Source: Sthenelais limicola
Taxonomy: Eukaryota > Annelida > Polychaeta > Phyllodocida > Sigalionidae
NCBI GenBank assembly: GCA_942159475.1
Contig: OW804096.1
Coordinates: 113,124,194-113,188,193, forward strand
Reading direction: 5' to 3'
Length of the DNA stretch: 64,000 nucleotides
Part shown: positions 1-10,234 of the stretch, one piece after another
Layout: every line of letters starts with the position of its first letter
Position numbering within the stretch: position 1 is the stretch's first letter
The notes under the pieces: model-generated
Told to the model about the DNA's origin: nothing
The model's input: the letters and a program-made list of their open reading frames with translations, nothing else
Database searches by the model: none
Program-made: the position numbers and the translations under genes

Positions 1-76
1 TCATGCAAATGGTCATGGTTTACGTTAAGAATAACAGGGTATTTATCTATAATATTCATCCTGCCAGCATTTGCAG

Positions 77-343
77 ATAAATACAACGACTTCCGTCATT
101 CTTCGTTCAAGTACTTTGGCGTTTATCACTAGCATCGTCACAGTCATTTCACTTCACAGAGATATATCACAGTCATCCAATCAGCATCGCCCCCGAAATT
201 CCAAGCCTTTTATATTAGGTCATAGGTCACCTAGCTATGACGGTATACGCAGTCAGCACATGACTGGTCACATGCTACTTGACCGCGGGAATCTGAACCA
301 GCAAGCAGCTGAAAATGCGTTACATTTTGATTTGTATAATTAG
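77..343 (+). CDS. possible terminal exon of an unidentified + strand gene
   Basis: An AG acceptor-like site (ending at base 76) is followed by an open frame that runs about 88 codons to a TAG at 341-343. An AATAAA lies at 355-360, twelve bases after the stop, which is the arrangement expected for a last exon with a very short 3' UTR. The peptide is Ser/His/Asn rich with a short hydrophobic patch (LAFITSIVTVISL) near its start and no domain I recognise. It would be convergent with WFS1. The upstream exons are outside the window, so the frame cannot be confirmed. It could also be a chance open frame. Confidence 0.3.
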   Translation: MNTTTSVILRSSTLAFITSIVTVISLHRDISQSSNQHRPRNSKPFILGHRSPSYDGIRSQHMTGHMLLDRGNLNQQAAENALHFDLYN

Positions 344-360
344 TTAAGGTAATGAATAAA

Positions 361-854
361 TATAAAATGTTAAAGACATAATTTTTACATTATCCTTCCT
401 ACAAAAGCACAGTATTAGCAATAATTACCTTGACACCCTGTTATCCGTTATTTTCCCTAATAGATTGAATTAAATCTATTAACCTTTTCATAACCTTTCC
501 CATATTTTACCAGGATATATGTAGGCTACACGAGCAGGTTGTTATCTTAAATTCGTATAATGTCCATTAGAAGATCCGTTCGTCTTAGGACCTGTACATA
601 TATTCACATCAGAATAAAATTTCGTTTGAAATATTCTGCACGAAGACCCAATGCATGTTTGAAATATAGGAGGCCTACAATATACAAACCCACCACAAAT
701 AGTTTCATTATGCACGGAGATTTTCTTTGACTACATGTAAAGCTAGCCGTCATAATCTAAGAAACAGTAATGTAGCGGTCTACCAAAAAGATTGATGCAA
801 AAAATGCCAGGCTAGCTTAATTTCGTTGATCCAGAGAATGCTAATATTAAAGCC
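361..854. other. intergenic, 3' flank of WFS1
   Basis: AT-rich sequence between two convergent transcription units; it should hold the WFS1 3' UTR on the minus strand. I see no repeat or coding signal. Confidence 0.5.
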
Positions 855-2651
855 CTACTTGTGGTAGGCACTAAACTCTACAACCGGAGAGAAGAAGAAA
901 TTCAAAGTATCGTAGATTGCATCTCGAATGTAATACAAAATAGTCATTGGTCCTAACTCGCCGGCTTCTTCCACATCAGTAGACACCAGGGATTCTCCGC
1001 AAGAAGTACATTCAATATGGTACAGATTAACCTTCGGGAACAAATCTCCTAAACCATCGACTAAAGCTCCCCGAAATGACACAGTATCACCAGCACGAAG
1101 TTTAAGGAGGATGTTTCGATAGGAATTGGGAGCTTTAATACGGATATCTTGGGTCGTTCCCACATCTACCTCTTTGGTCACCCAGAGATCGAACTGGTAG
1201 TAATCCATGGCCCTCATGTGACACTTTCTGCCTTGGACTGTGTACATTTCACAGAGGTCACGGTCATTCATATCTTCAAGACTTTCGCATTGAGGATATG
1301 CTTCCCCATACGTACATCTCAACCAATCTCCAAGAAAATTGGGCAGAAGATTGACAAATGACTCCCCACCATTTTCCACCTTACTGATGGTAACTTTCTT
1401 GACATTTCCAGACCAGTCAACCATGATGTTTGAGAGGTGAGAGCATTTAATCTGAGTGTTAGCAATACTAGATTGGTCCCACGTAGACGCACTGCAATGT
1501 TTTGCATACTGCTCCCAAGGCAAATACTCTCCTCCCATAATCAATTCCTGAGGCGCAATGAAATACATTAAGGGAATGACCGAAAACACTGACAGGAGAA
1601 CAAGAACAACTTTCCCACTAGTTTTCTGAAAACTGAATCCTTCAATACGGAATCCTCGCTTCGCCCAAAAACCAAGACCAGCCGGAATGGCAAGAAGAAC
1701 AAGGGTAGTGAGCAGCTTCAGAATTCCAGCTATGGTAAATATCTGAGAAATATAATAAATAGAATAGAGCAGCAAAAGGCAAAAAAGTACTGGAGCAAGA
1801 GCTATGAGCATAATCCAACCAAAAGAACCACGGATAAGACCAAGCCAAGACGAATACCTGAACATCACCATGGAGAACTGCCACCAGAAGAAACAAACAA
1901 GATGGGGGACGAGGACACGGTATACACCCTGTCCAGATTTTTGCAAAGCCATTTTCATGAAGAGGAAGGGAACCACCATGTATACCATTGATGGAAGGCC
2001 AAAGTTGACTACCACATCTGGGATGATACTTATGGAGATAACAGACCCAGCAAACAGCTGAAGTAAATGATATACAACGGGAATTTGAGGGAAGTTCGCA
2101 AGCATAGTTGGAAGGGTCGAAATGAAATTAGCAACAATCGACAAGATGACGAGATGGTCATACTTATCACTCAGGGCAGCAAAACACGTCATGGCAAAGA
2201 AGATTCCAATACAGACTATTTCAGAGGTTGGGATCCACGATTTCTCTGCCAGCGAAAATGAGACCAGACAGACAAATAGTGCTATGAAGAAGCTTATGTA
2301 AGGTGTGAGTGAGTTCCAAGTGTAAGATGATACGGCGTTGTCAGTATCCAAGGTTTCATTGAATCGGTTCAGCATCTGGGCCAAAGCTTCCACGTCTTTG
2401 AGTTTGCGTTTTCCGTAGAACATTTGAAGGGTACAGATGATCATCGCGACCAGGGAGAAGTAGAATATGAAGAGGGGGATCACTTTAAAGAAGAAGTGGA
2501 TGGAGAGGACGCTGTAGAGGAAGAAGACCATGAGCATGTGTATCTGTTGGGTAGGAATGAGAGACTTGAGCCAAGTCATCCCTTGTTTAGAGGCAACTTC
2601 AACTGAAGAGTCAGCAATCTTCACAAGCGATTTCCCGGGATAGTAGAAAAC
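855..2651 (-). CDS. WFS1: WFS1 coding exon 5: all membrane segments and the lumenal C-terminus
   Basis: One 1,797-base exon from the acceptor CTTCTAG to a TAG at 855-857. It carries every membrane-spanning segment and the lumenal C-terminal domain, as the large last exon does in vertebrate WFS1. Conserved Cys residues are kept in KCSHL, LRCTYGEAYPQC and ECTSCGES. Confidence 0.95.
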   Translation of the reverse strand, partial: VFYYPGKSLVKIADSSVEVASKQGMTWLKSLIPTQQIHMLMVFFLYSVLSIHFFFKVIPLFIFYFSLVAMIICTLQMFYGKRKLKDVEALAQMLNRFNETLDTDNAVSSYTWNSLTPYISFFIALFVCLVSFSLAEKSWIPTSEIVCIGIFFAMTCFAALSDKYDHLVILSIVANFISTLPTMLANFPQIPVVYHLLQLFAGSVISISIIPDVVVNFGLPSMVYMVVPFLFMKMALQKSGQGVYRVLVPHLVCFFWWQFSMVMFRYSSWLGLIRGSFGWIMLIALAPVLFCLLLLYSIYYISQIFTIAGILKLLTTLVLLAIPAGLGFWAKRGFRIEGFSFQKTSGKVVLVLLSVFSVIPLMYFIAPQELIMGGEYLPWEQYAKHCSASTWDQSSIANTQIKCSHLSNIMVDWSGNVKKVTISKVENGGESFVNLLPNFLGDWLRCTYGEAYPQCESLEDMNDRDLCEMYTVQGRKCHMRAMDYYQFDLWVTKEVDVGTTQDIRIKAPNSYRNILLKLRAGDTVSFRGALVDGLGDLFPKVNLYHIECTSCGESLVSTDVEEAGELGPMTILYYIRDAIYDTLNFFFSPVVEFSAYHK

Positions 2652-5600
2652 CTAGAAGGAGATAATATAGAATTTCATATTTATTACATCAGAATCATCG
2701 ATTAGTACAAGGCAGCACACACATGCGCACAGTGAAGACGCTACAGGAAGGAAAATGCATGGACATTTTTACATTCAGTCTTACATTCATACAAATCATC
2801 ACCAGAAACGTACAACCAAGTATTTAGTGGATTATGATAAGTAGAGCCGCACCTTTCTTGCCCACGAAGCATTTTGAAATGTCTCTCCTTCCTCTTTTCG
2901 AAGTAAAGTGCTAAGAGTTGTGCCACCACTTCCATGGAGGCGGCCGACAATCTTATCAGCGAAAGCTTCTTCTGAGATCATATCCGAATCTTTACTTTTT
3001 CCTGTAATACAATATTTACAAATCAGAGACAATGTATCACAGTGTGGAATGTTTTAATATAATGGTAAATCAATAAATTACCAATTTATCAGGAGAGCTA
3101 TTCGAGATGAAGTCTAGAAACTGGTAGTTAAATGGCAATTATCATATTTTAGGATACATACCAGCTTAATCAAACCGAATAAAAAATTCATGGCCAACAC
3201 GGGAATGGAAACATATTTGAATTAGTACCGGCTTTCTCGAGAAGTTTTCTCTCTTCCTTATTGAATCCCATTGTACTAATGGCATCCAAGTAATCTTGAC
3301 GACTGATTGAGTTGGTATGCAGAGGATTTAACCGCCTGAAAACTTGCTTGGCCGCTTGACGGGCAGACTTCTCTAAATTGGTCGTGTTGATGCACCAGTC
3401 AACATCTTCCTGGTTAGCCGGTGTGATCCCTAGTTTTAATCAAGATGAAATAGATAAAGAAAGGAAGGTCTATGGATGTGATTCAGAAGTAAATCATAAT
3501 AGATAGGAAATAGTTGGCAACTTATACCTGAGGCAAAACATATCCACACTATAGATTGAGATGGCTGATTATCATTAAGCGATGGGCCAATTCAATAAGA
3601 ATGATTAAGGCATGATTAAATTAGGGATAAAAGGTCCCCTATCCCCCAACAGATCTACATTGCATTAAAATGTATACGATCACTTGGCACACCTATAAAG
3701 ATGTCTTAAATCTACTATAGTTTCCTATTGTAATTTATCACCCTAAATAGTATCAATGAAATAGTTGTATCATGTATTATGTTTAACTAATCCGTGTATT
3801 TTTTTTAGAAATTGTTGTTCTTTTAAATGGGAAAGGCCCTCTTTAAATAAACACAAGTAAGAGAAACGGGCATAAACGCCCCGTAATACCGCAGTCCCTC
3901 AATAGGGAAGATTTGGAATAGGACTGGTGGACTAAGGCCAGAATAGTCTCATGGGTAATTTTGACCGGAAGAGGGGCCTCGATCAACTGTATATTATGTG
4001 GGTAGTTTCCAATGGACAGAGTGAGAGGCCCCAATAGGAGTTATCCAAATTATCTATTTAGGTCGAGATAGCAACAGCTGGCACTGATTTCTTACACACA
4101 GCGGGGCCAGTCTGAGGGTAGGTGTGGCTTTGGTCACAGCTGAAGGTATGTGCCTCCACACACCCCCTCATACACAGTGCACAGGCTCATGCACCATGCA
4201 CCCACATACAGCGCATACAATGACCCGTTGATATTTGTTCTAGTATTTGTTTTTCATGATTACCAAAGGAAAATAAATTAAGATGAAGATAGAGCATGGT
4301 GTTTTGTCTCATATATCCCCAAGTTTGGTGGCAATATTAGATGTTTTTCTGCCTCTAAAATGACTTTTAATAAGGGGCCCTCACTGCGTCCATTGGAACC
4401 TGCACCCACAGAATGTAAACACAGGTGGCTTGGCCCCAGTTCCGGTCAAATTTACCCATAACCCTCTGCTTTGGCCCCTCTCCACCAGTCACCAAATTTT
4501 GATTTGGATAACTTCTATTAAAAGTCACTTTGGAGGCAGAAAAACATCTAATATCACCAACAAAGTTGAGGATATATTGAGACAACACCTTGCCCAATGT
4601 TCATCCTACTTTATCTCCCTGTAATAATTACGGAAAACAAATACTAGAACAACCCATCAACAGGTCATTGGATGTGGCCTGTGTAGGTGCAGGTTTAGTG
4701 CATGATCCACTGACGGTCACCTAGCTACAGCTGTGGTCAGAGTCACACCCACTCTCACATAGGCCTCCGTCCCTGTATGAAATCAGTGCTAGCTACCGCT
4801 ATCTCAAGCCAAACTGGGTATTCCAAATCATGCTTATTGAATGTCAATTCCATACAAACTGACTGACTCAGAGCTGTAGCATAGTTTGGGTTTGGATTTT
4901 AGATTTAGAAACATTTATTATTGATTGCTGTTAGGGGCATCTCTCCAGCATAAGGGAGGTTTTCAGGCCCTCTTAGTTAGCCTACAACCATTTTAGTAGT
5001 GGACAATGGCGTTTTCGATGAAAGTGATCCACTACTATAGATACAGTTATCATATACAGATTGCTTAATTTGGTATGCTTTATTCAATCTATAAAACTTT
5101 CATCTCTCTAGATAGAATTAGTTAGAGCTGACATAATTTTAAAATGGTTTCGGGTCTACCATTTGGTGGGCCACCGTCTGGAGCCTAGCTGTTCCAGAAA
5201 TAGGGAATACTGTTAAGGATGGATCTTTTTATCTACTCAGTTTTGGGGATGACTTGTTTGAGCACTTTTCTTCCTTGGGCGAAATTTCTGGTATTAATAT
5301 GTCTTAGGTCCATTTTCTGGGATTTTGCGACAGATGGTGGAGAGGAGGAGAAGTTGATGGTGGGGAGAGGGAAAGGAAAAGGGAGAGGAGAGCGAAAGGG
5401 AGAAGGAGAGGGAGAGGGCAGGGCAGAAGAGGAGATGAGGACTTAGGTTTAACTTCGGGCCCTCAAGGGCACCCATAGTAACAAGGATATTCCAAATCCA
5501 TGAATTCAAATACAGGACCCTGTCTATCAATACAGATGGATGGCAACATAGCAATAACTACAATAATTAACATGATAACAGAAAATAACTATATAGATAT

Positions 5601-6615
5601 GAAATAAACCATCCAATGGGTGAAATATGACCAATGATTATAATTTACCTATATCACAAGCGAGACATTGCCCAAGGAGTGCAGTAGCTTCGTCATTTCC
5701 TTGTTTGGAAGCTTTAATCAGCCAGTTGACAGCAGCTTTACCATTTTCTTCTGGGTCACGTCCAGATGCAGCGTGCTGATAATAGTGTTTCCCAAGGAAA
5801 ACCTGGTGAGTTTCAGACCCGTTGTCAGCTTCCACTCGAGCTTCAGCCAGTTTTTTATCCAGTTCTATTCAATAAAAAAAAACCCCTGAAATTTTAAATA
5901 GGCTCAGCAAATCTGCAATGATTTCACAAAGGTGTCACAATTCGATCATAAGACATCGTTATAATATGGTATCCAAAATTAGTGATTTATTACACTAGCC
6001 TCGAGATCTATTGATTGATTTTATTTCTACAATAAATTTGCGTTATGTGTCATAAAAAGAATAAATGTAACTGTTACTTCACTTTCTGACGTCACTTAAA
6101 TTGGTCTAGGTAATAAGAGATAATGGACATCTCGACAAATGATATCATGTATCCCCCACTGAGGTTCCAACGGAAATTATGTTATGACAAAGAATGTATG
6201 GATTTAAAAATCAAATACAAAGGCAATGTGAACCCAGATCGACTTTAGTTGATGTTTCTATAAATTTGAAATGGTAATAATATGCTCATGATTATTCTTC
6301 AGCGAGAATTTTATTGTACCACTGACACAGTTGCCATTCCTGGGGCATTAATGGGGGCTCCAGGAGCGCTCCCAGGAATGTTCCCAGGAGCACTCCCGGG
6401 AACGTTCCTGGGGTAGTGGATCAGGCCAAGAGGGTCGTCGGGAAGGCTATAGCGTACCGTAGCCTAGGCGTAGGCGTAGGACGGTAGGGCCTATTATTAA
6501 TGTAATGTCAAATTATTAATAATGTAATGTCAAAGTCTGAGACTATATGGGACAACTAACCTGGGTCATTGGGACCTGTACCCGGACCTGTAGCTTCAGG
6601 ATCCAAACTATCCAT
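855..6615 (-). CDS. WFS1: wolframin (WFS1), complete, five coding exons
   Basis: Coding exons (minus, 5' to 3'): 6615-6561, 5864-5649, 3429-3229, 3001-2853, 2651-855. Phases join cleanly (1,1,1,0) and give 805 residues, against 890 in human wolframin. Wolframin is an ER-membrane glycoprotein for calcium homeostasis and the unfolded-protein response. The N-terminal part shows Sel1-like repeat sequence (about residues 19-90, motif AAVNWLIKASKQGNDEA), then an EF-hand-like region (about 91-206), then some nine hydrophobic membrane segments from about residue 246 to 560, and a Cys-rich lumenal C-terminal domain. The strongest match to vertebrate wolframin is the block with IKCSHLSNIMVDWSG, LLPNFLGDWLRC and YGEAYPQC. 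The start is chosen because ACCATGG is an ideal Kozak context and the frame joins exon 2. No break is visible; the N-terminus is shorter than the human one. Confidence 0.95.
2853..3001 (-). CDS. WFS1: WFS1 coding exon 4
   Basis: Acceptor TATTACAG, donor AAAG|GTGCGG, ending in phase 0. Completes the EF-hand-like region (DSDMISEEAFADKIVGRL). Confidence 0.82.
3229..3429 (-). CDS. WFS1: WFS1 coding exon 3, start of EF-hand-like region
   Basis: Acceptor AAACTAG, donor GCCG|GTACTA. Begins with GITPANQEDVDW, corresponding to the conserved GIT block after the Sel1 repeats in vertebrate wolframin, and continues with helix-loop-helix sequence (FRRLNPLHTNSISRQDYLDA). Confidence 0.85.
3843..4054. other. 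WFS1 intron 2, non-coding stretch beside the foldback element
   Basis: Part of the 2.2-kb intron 2 (3430-5648). A short open frame on the minus strand has no splice support or homology. I see no further signal outside the inverted repeat that follows. Confidence 0.4.
4055..4825. repeat. long inverted repeat (foldback element) inside WFS1 intron 2
   Basis: The left arm (about 4055-4375) and the right arm (about 4516-4825) are diverged inverted copies of each other. Matching blocks include ATTAGATGTTTTTCTGCCTC plus TGACTTTTAATA at the inner ends, TGTTCTAGTATTTG midway, and GAGATAGC with GCACTGATTTC at the outer ends. The spacer is about 140 bases. No terminal transposon signature or coding capacity is seen, so this is either a foldback/MITE element or two head-to-head copies of one repeat. 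In the pre-mRNA it could fold into a long imperfect duplex. Confidence 0.75.
5340..5446 (+). repeat. purine-rich (GGAGA-type) simple repeat
   Basis: About 100 bases of almost pure A/G on the + strand inside WFS1 intron 2. The open frames over it are low-complexity Gly/Glu/Arg or Ser/Pro/Leu products and are not genes. Confidence 0.7.
5649..5864 (-). CDS. WFS1: WFS1 coding exon 2, Sel1-like repeats
   Basis: Acceptor TTGAATAG, donor ATAG|GTAAAT; phase 1 at both ends. Encodes the alpha-helical Sel1-like repeat segment with HYYQHAASG and NWLIKASKQGNDEATALLGQ. Confidence 0.88.
6360..6407 (+). repeat. four tandem 12-bp units in WFS1 intron 1
   Basis: Four consecutive 12-mers: CCAGGAGCGCTC, CCAGGAATGTTC, CCAGGAGCACTC and CCGGGAACGTTC. 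Units 1 and 3 resemble each other, as do 2 and 4, so the period is 24. Each unit contains a local palindrome. Read on the + strand the array would encode Pro-Gly-x-x tetrapeptides. Confidence 0.85.
6561..6615 (-). CDS. WFS1: WFS1 coding exon 1
   Basis: Encodes the first 18 residues (MDSLDPEATGPGTGPNDP) and one base of the next codon; donor is CAG|GTTAGT. Low-complexity Pro/Gly N-terminus, as in other wolframins. Confidence 0.8.
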
Positions 6616-6800
6616 GGTAAATAAAGACCCAACTTATTAAGTCAGATTTAACTTTTAGTCTTCGCGAGTTTCTGGGCGAGTCTGCAGCCAAGAATCAGCC
6701 ATTACCGGAAGCGCACTCCTCGTAACTCTGACGTCATACACAGTACGGGATTCCCCCGATGGCTGTCAGTGGAGAGCCTGCTCGCATAAAAGGACATAGA
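6616..6800 (-). promoter_or_regulatory. WFS1 5' UTR and proximal promoter with CRE palindrome
   Basis: TGACGTCA, a perfect CRE/ATF-type site, lies at 6729-6736, about 115-120 bases upstream of the WFS1 start codon. A second identical palindrome is at 6087-6094 in intron 1. bZIP factors of the ATF family bind this core, and WFS1 is known in vertebrates as an ER-stress-induced gene, so a role is plausible. I see no canonical CCAAT-N9-CCACG ERSE or TATA box; the transcription start is not defined by sequence alone. Confidence 0.45.
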
Positions 6801-7417
6801 CACAACTCTCTAATGTAAGTATATTGGCCCTTATAGAGAAACACCTGGCCATTCTTGCGAATTCTTTTAAGTTAAACATATAATCATCGAGAATGGCTGA
6901 CGCTATAGACTGCCGTGTAGTCGGACCGTGTAAGCTACTCCCGGCCTACTCCCCGGGGCGATATGGTGTTGAAAGATGCGCCTGACAATCAGCTGACTAG
7001 CTCTGACTTGGTCAGCTTTGGTCTGCATCATGCATGGCCTTCTGATGCCCGTTCAGGGTTGGAAAGAAAAATCGCTTCAAAGCACATGCAACCACTTTTC
7101 AAAATATGGTTCTCCGAGATATTGTTGAAGTGGGTATTCTCGTTATTTGTTATTTGACCGCTAGGAGGAAGAAGGGGAGATGATTGGTGTATCCAACATA
7201 TTAGGCCTAGGCTAATAAGTAATATTAATATCACCGCATATCCAGAAATTTAGCCCGCTAGATATAGGGCCTAGGCCTAGGCCTAGAGGATATTATTTTA
7301 TTTTCTGGGTTTTTCTTATAGTTGTCGTTTTTCTCACTTCTAATGACTGCCCACCACCCCGCCCTGCTTCCTCCACTCTCTCTTGCTTGTTAAGGGGTAT
7401 ATATGGGTCCCATTTTT
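6801..7417. other. intergenic region upstream of WFS1
   Basis: No coding signal. It contains three TAGGCCTA palindromes (7202, 7272, 7278), the last two overlapping within a CCTAGG-type tandem at 7260-7287. Confidence 0.4.
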
Positions 7418-7480
7418 CAGGGGCGGATCCAGGATTTTCAAAAGGAGGGGGCGCGGTTTCAAGTTTTATTTTAAAGAACA
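7418..7480 (+). repeat. transposon-like terminus (CAGGGGCGGATCCAGG)
   Basis: The sequence CAGGGGCGGATCCAGGATTT followed by a G-rich block matches the kind of terminus I associate with hAT-type DNA transposons and MITEs in animal genomes. The reverse complement of its first 11 bases occurs at 15010-15020. No 8-bp target duplication is evident, so the assignment rests on the terminal motif only. Confidence 0.35.
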
Positions 7481-8216
7481 TATTTATATGTTATAATTAT
7501 TCTAATTAATTGTTTAGGTTTGTCCTGCAATGCTTTAAATATCCAGAGATGCCTCTCACTTATTTCAACACTAAAACCGACCACGATGAAAGTACTAAAT
7601 AATCTTAAAATAACCCCAAAAGAATTTTCATTCTGTGCATAATGTATGACTAGAAATTATTTGTTAAATTTAAGGTATTGGTTTTGAACTTTTCTTAAAT
7701 ACAGCATTAGTTATGCCCCCTCACTATTCAGGGATTCATTTTAAGAGCATACAAGTATTTTCCTTAATGCCCAATTTCATTATAGATTTTATTTTCAATT
7801 TTTTATTTTACTTCTAAAGATTAAAGTAACATTGGGGAACTCTCCGAACTCATATTGGCCTGCTTATGAGAATTATTCAAGTTGTCTAAGGTAATAAAGA
7901 TCAGAAAGTCAGTGCCCTCTGTAAGAAACGGAGAATATCAACATTCCAATTCCAATGCCATTTAAAAGATTTCAGCAGGATTCCAATGTGATGATATTTC
8001 AGGCCCTTCGACCTATATCATGTTAATGTTTCAACCCTTGACTTTATTTGCCTAAATTCTAGGCTTTTCAAAGCCCCATTATTGGAATACAGTTGATAAA
8101 CAGTACATAAAAGTATATCCTATTTCATAGTAATAGTGTTATAAGAATGTTTTTCTTGTGTCTTTTGCACCAAAAAATTACTATCTTGATCAAAATGCTA
8201 TAAATATTAATAATAA
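7481..8216. other. AT-rich intergenic DNA
   Basis: No gene, splice-supported exon or clear repeat seen. It forms the left flank of the Ngaro insertion. Confidence 0.4.
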
Positions 8217-8428
8217 GCATTGACACAGAGAACCCTTATTAATAAGTAAATAATGATGAGAAGGCAGTCTTGGGAAATTAAATTTTATTTAATTTAAAGG
8301 TTTGTTTATATAAGATATAAATAGATAAAAGTGGTGTAAAATTGGTAAGTAAATTTGTATAAAATGGTTGATTTTATATAAATTGATGAAGATTGATTAA
8401 AATGATTTTTATTTTGAGAGTTAATTAG
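8217..8428 (-). repeat. Ngaro B2 repeat
   Basis: 212 bp, matches 8645-8856 at a constant offset of 428 with one visible difference (G/A near 8404/8832). It is the 3' end of the element. Confidence 0.9.
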
Positions 8429-8470
8429 TTAGTACGAACTAAGAGATAAGAAAAAGGTGTGGGTGGGTGG

Positions 8471-8644
8471 GAAAAATTTGCGAACCGTAGTGGTTGGTGG
8501 GCAAAGGTGAAGTGAGGAATGAGTGGACCGGTGCAGGGAAGGAGCGTGACCAGTCACGTGGGATTAGTGGTAGTTGTTAGTGGGTAGTGGGAGGGGGTAT
8601 ATCTCGTGTCAATGCCCAGTCATTGCCTATTGCAATTGACTTCA
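8471..8644 (-). repeat. Ngaro A2 repeat
   Basis: 174 bp, matches 13600-13773 at a constant offset of 5129 with one visible difference (TCTCGTG versus TCTTGTG). It directly abuts B1 and is separated from B2 by 42 bp. Confidence 0.9.
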
Positions 8645-8856
8645 GCATTGACACAGAGAACCCTTATTAATAAGTAAATAATGATGAGAAGGCAGTCTTG
8701 GGAAATTAAATTTTATTTAATTTAAAGGTTTGTTTATATAAGATATAAATAGATAAAAGTGGTGTAAAATTGGTAAGTAAATTTGTATAAAATGGTTGAT
8801 TTTATATAAATTGATGAAGATTGATTAAAATAATTTTTATTTTGAGAGTTAATTAG
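8645..8856 (-). repeat. Ngaro B1 repeat
   Basis: Internal copy of the B repeat, downstream of the recombinase gene and contiguous with A2. The B1-A2 junction is what a circular-intermediate model for this class requires. Confidence 0.9.
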
Positions 8857-9144
8857 CCAAAACTGCCAATTTTGTAGATTGTATTTTTTGGGTTTGGGAG
8901 TATGGGGTGGGGAGTATAAGGTATGAGGTTTGAAAAATGAGAGTAAAAAGCCCGTAGGCGGTAAAAATGCTATGTAAATGCATAGTCTATGAGTTGTTGA
9001 GCCATTTTAGGCGTTTGTATGCCGTGAGCGGACAGTCTATATGAGTCTTTGATAGGCCTATTGGCCTTTATGTTATTTTTATAGAATAGGGGAGGGTAGT
9101 GGCGGGTGATTATAGCTCGTGAGCGAGTAGTCTTTGATTTGTTT

Positions 9145-10098
9145 CTAGGGAGCATGGGACTTGCTTATTGCGTTCCTGAGAGCCCTGTGGACCTTGGATT
9201 TATCGGCTTCTATGTATACGCGGTACGCGTCCGATTTCCATCCTCCGTATGCTTGTATTTGTAGTTCAGAGCAGCCGTGCTTATAAGCATTCGTGGCTGC
9301 CGCCTTCCTTAAGCTGTGCAGCGAGTATAGGTTTTGGTCTGCTCCAGTTTGTGCTAGGAGGAGTTTCCATTGTTTGGATACATACGATGCGGGCATTGGT
9401 GTTCTGGTTGTGGGGAACATGAAAGCTGGTTCGTCCTTATGCATAGTAGGCAGAGCTGCAAGCATCTGCTTTATGTGTGTGACTACGCAGATCTCTCTTT
9501 CAGGCGAGGGTTTGAGTTTGACGACCTTGTGTTCGTAGGCAGATTTGAGGTTCTTGGCACTCTTCACTCTTATGGATATGCTACGGCGATTTAGTAGTAT
9601 GTCATTTCTCGTGAGGTGTCGAAGAGGGTCATACTTTGATACCGATGGGGCCAAGACCTCAGATTGTCTCAGCGCCGCATAGTATATTAGCATTATGGCT
9701 GCTTTAACTGTAGTGGATAGCAAGTCCGTCCCAATGAGGTCGACTGCGCGGCGTAGTACTGTGGCTGGCACCGCCAGTTTGGCCCTGGGCTTGAAGCTCT
9801 TATCCCGATCCACTGCCTGCAATGCCCACCTGACTCGCTGGTGGTCGAGAGCGGTAGTGGGGCAATCGAGTTGTCGATACACTGTCCGAATGTTGGATAT
9901 ATGGTTTCGGATTGTCTTGGGGGATGCTATCGTGGTGAGTAGTTCCTCTATGTAGGCACAGATTATCATGTGCGATGCCCTGAGGGGGTGTACGCCTATC
10001 GCTGTGGTGAACTCTGTGAATCGTCTGATCGCACTTTCTCGATTTGCCGCCGTTCCTGGTGCCCATGCTGTTCTTTGGCGCCTTATTGCTCGGTTCAT
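9145..10098 (-). CDS. Ngaro tyrosine recombinase (YR), 317 aa
   Basis: Tyrosine recombinase of the lambda-integrase superfamily, which would insert the circular DNA copy of the element. An N-terminal SAM-like core-binding region (about residues 10-95) precedes the catalytic domain. Catalytic residues visible: Arg144 in YYAALRQSE, His261 and Arg264 in LHSLRKAAATN, Trp287 in GGWKSDAYRVY, and nucleophile Tyr295 (Tyr292 is the alternative). The ATG start is at 10096-10098, 137 bases after the RNase H stop, in a different frame, so it needs its own initiation or a separate transcript. No internal stop or missing catalytic residue is seen. Confidence 0.9.
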   Translation of the reverse strand: MNRAIRRQRTAWAPGTAANRESAIRRFTEFTTAIGVHPLRASHMIICAYIEELLTTIASPKTIRNHISNIRTVYRQLDCPTTALDHQRVRWALQAVDRDKSFKPRAKLAVPATVLRRAVDLIGTDLLSTTVKAAIMLIYYAALRQSEVLAPSVSKYDPLRHLTRNDILLNRRSISIRVKSAKNLKSAYEHKVVKLKPSPEREICVVTHIKQMLAALPTMHKDEPAFMFPTTRTPMPASYVSKQWKLLLAQTGADQNLYSLHSLRKAAATNAYKHGCSELQIQAYGGWKSDAYRVYIEADKSKVHRALRNAISKSHAP

Positions 10099-10234
10099 GA
10101 GCTCTGCAATCTTTGGACCTGTTTGATCGATGAGAAAATAGAGTTTTTAGTGCGAATACACAGGGTGTTGTCATGGTTAGTGCTCGTTGGGCAATTATTC
10201 GTCTTGTCTCATTGTCATATTTGTCATTGATATG

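Noticed and set aside
9800..10174. Overlapping 124-codon frame next to the Ngaro recombinase
   Set aside because: It is the out-of-frame shadow of the recombinase N-terminus.
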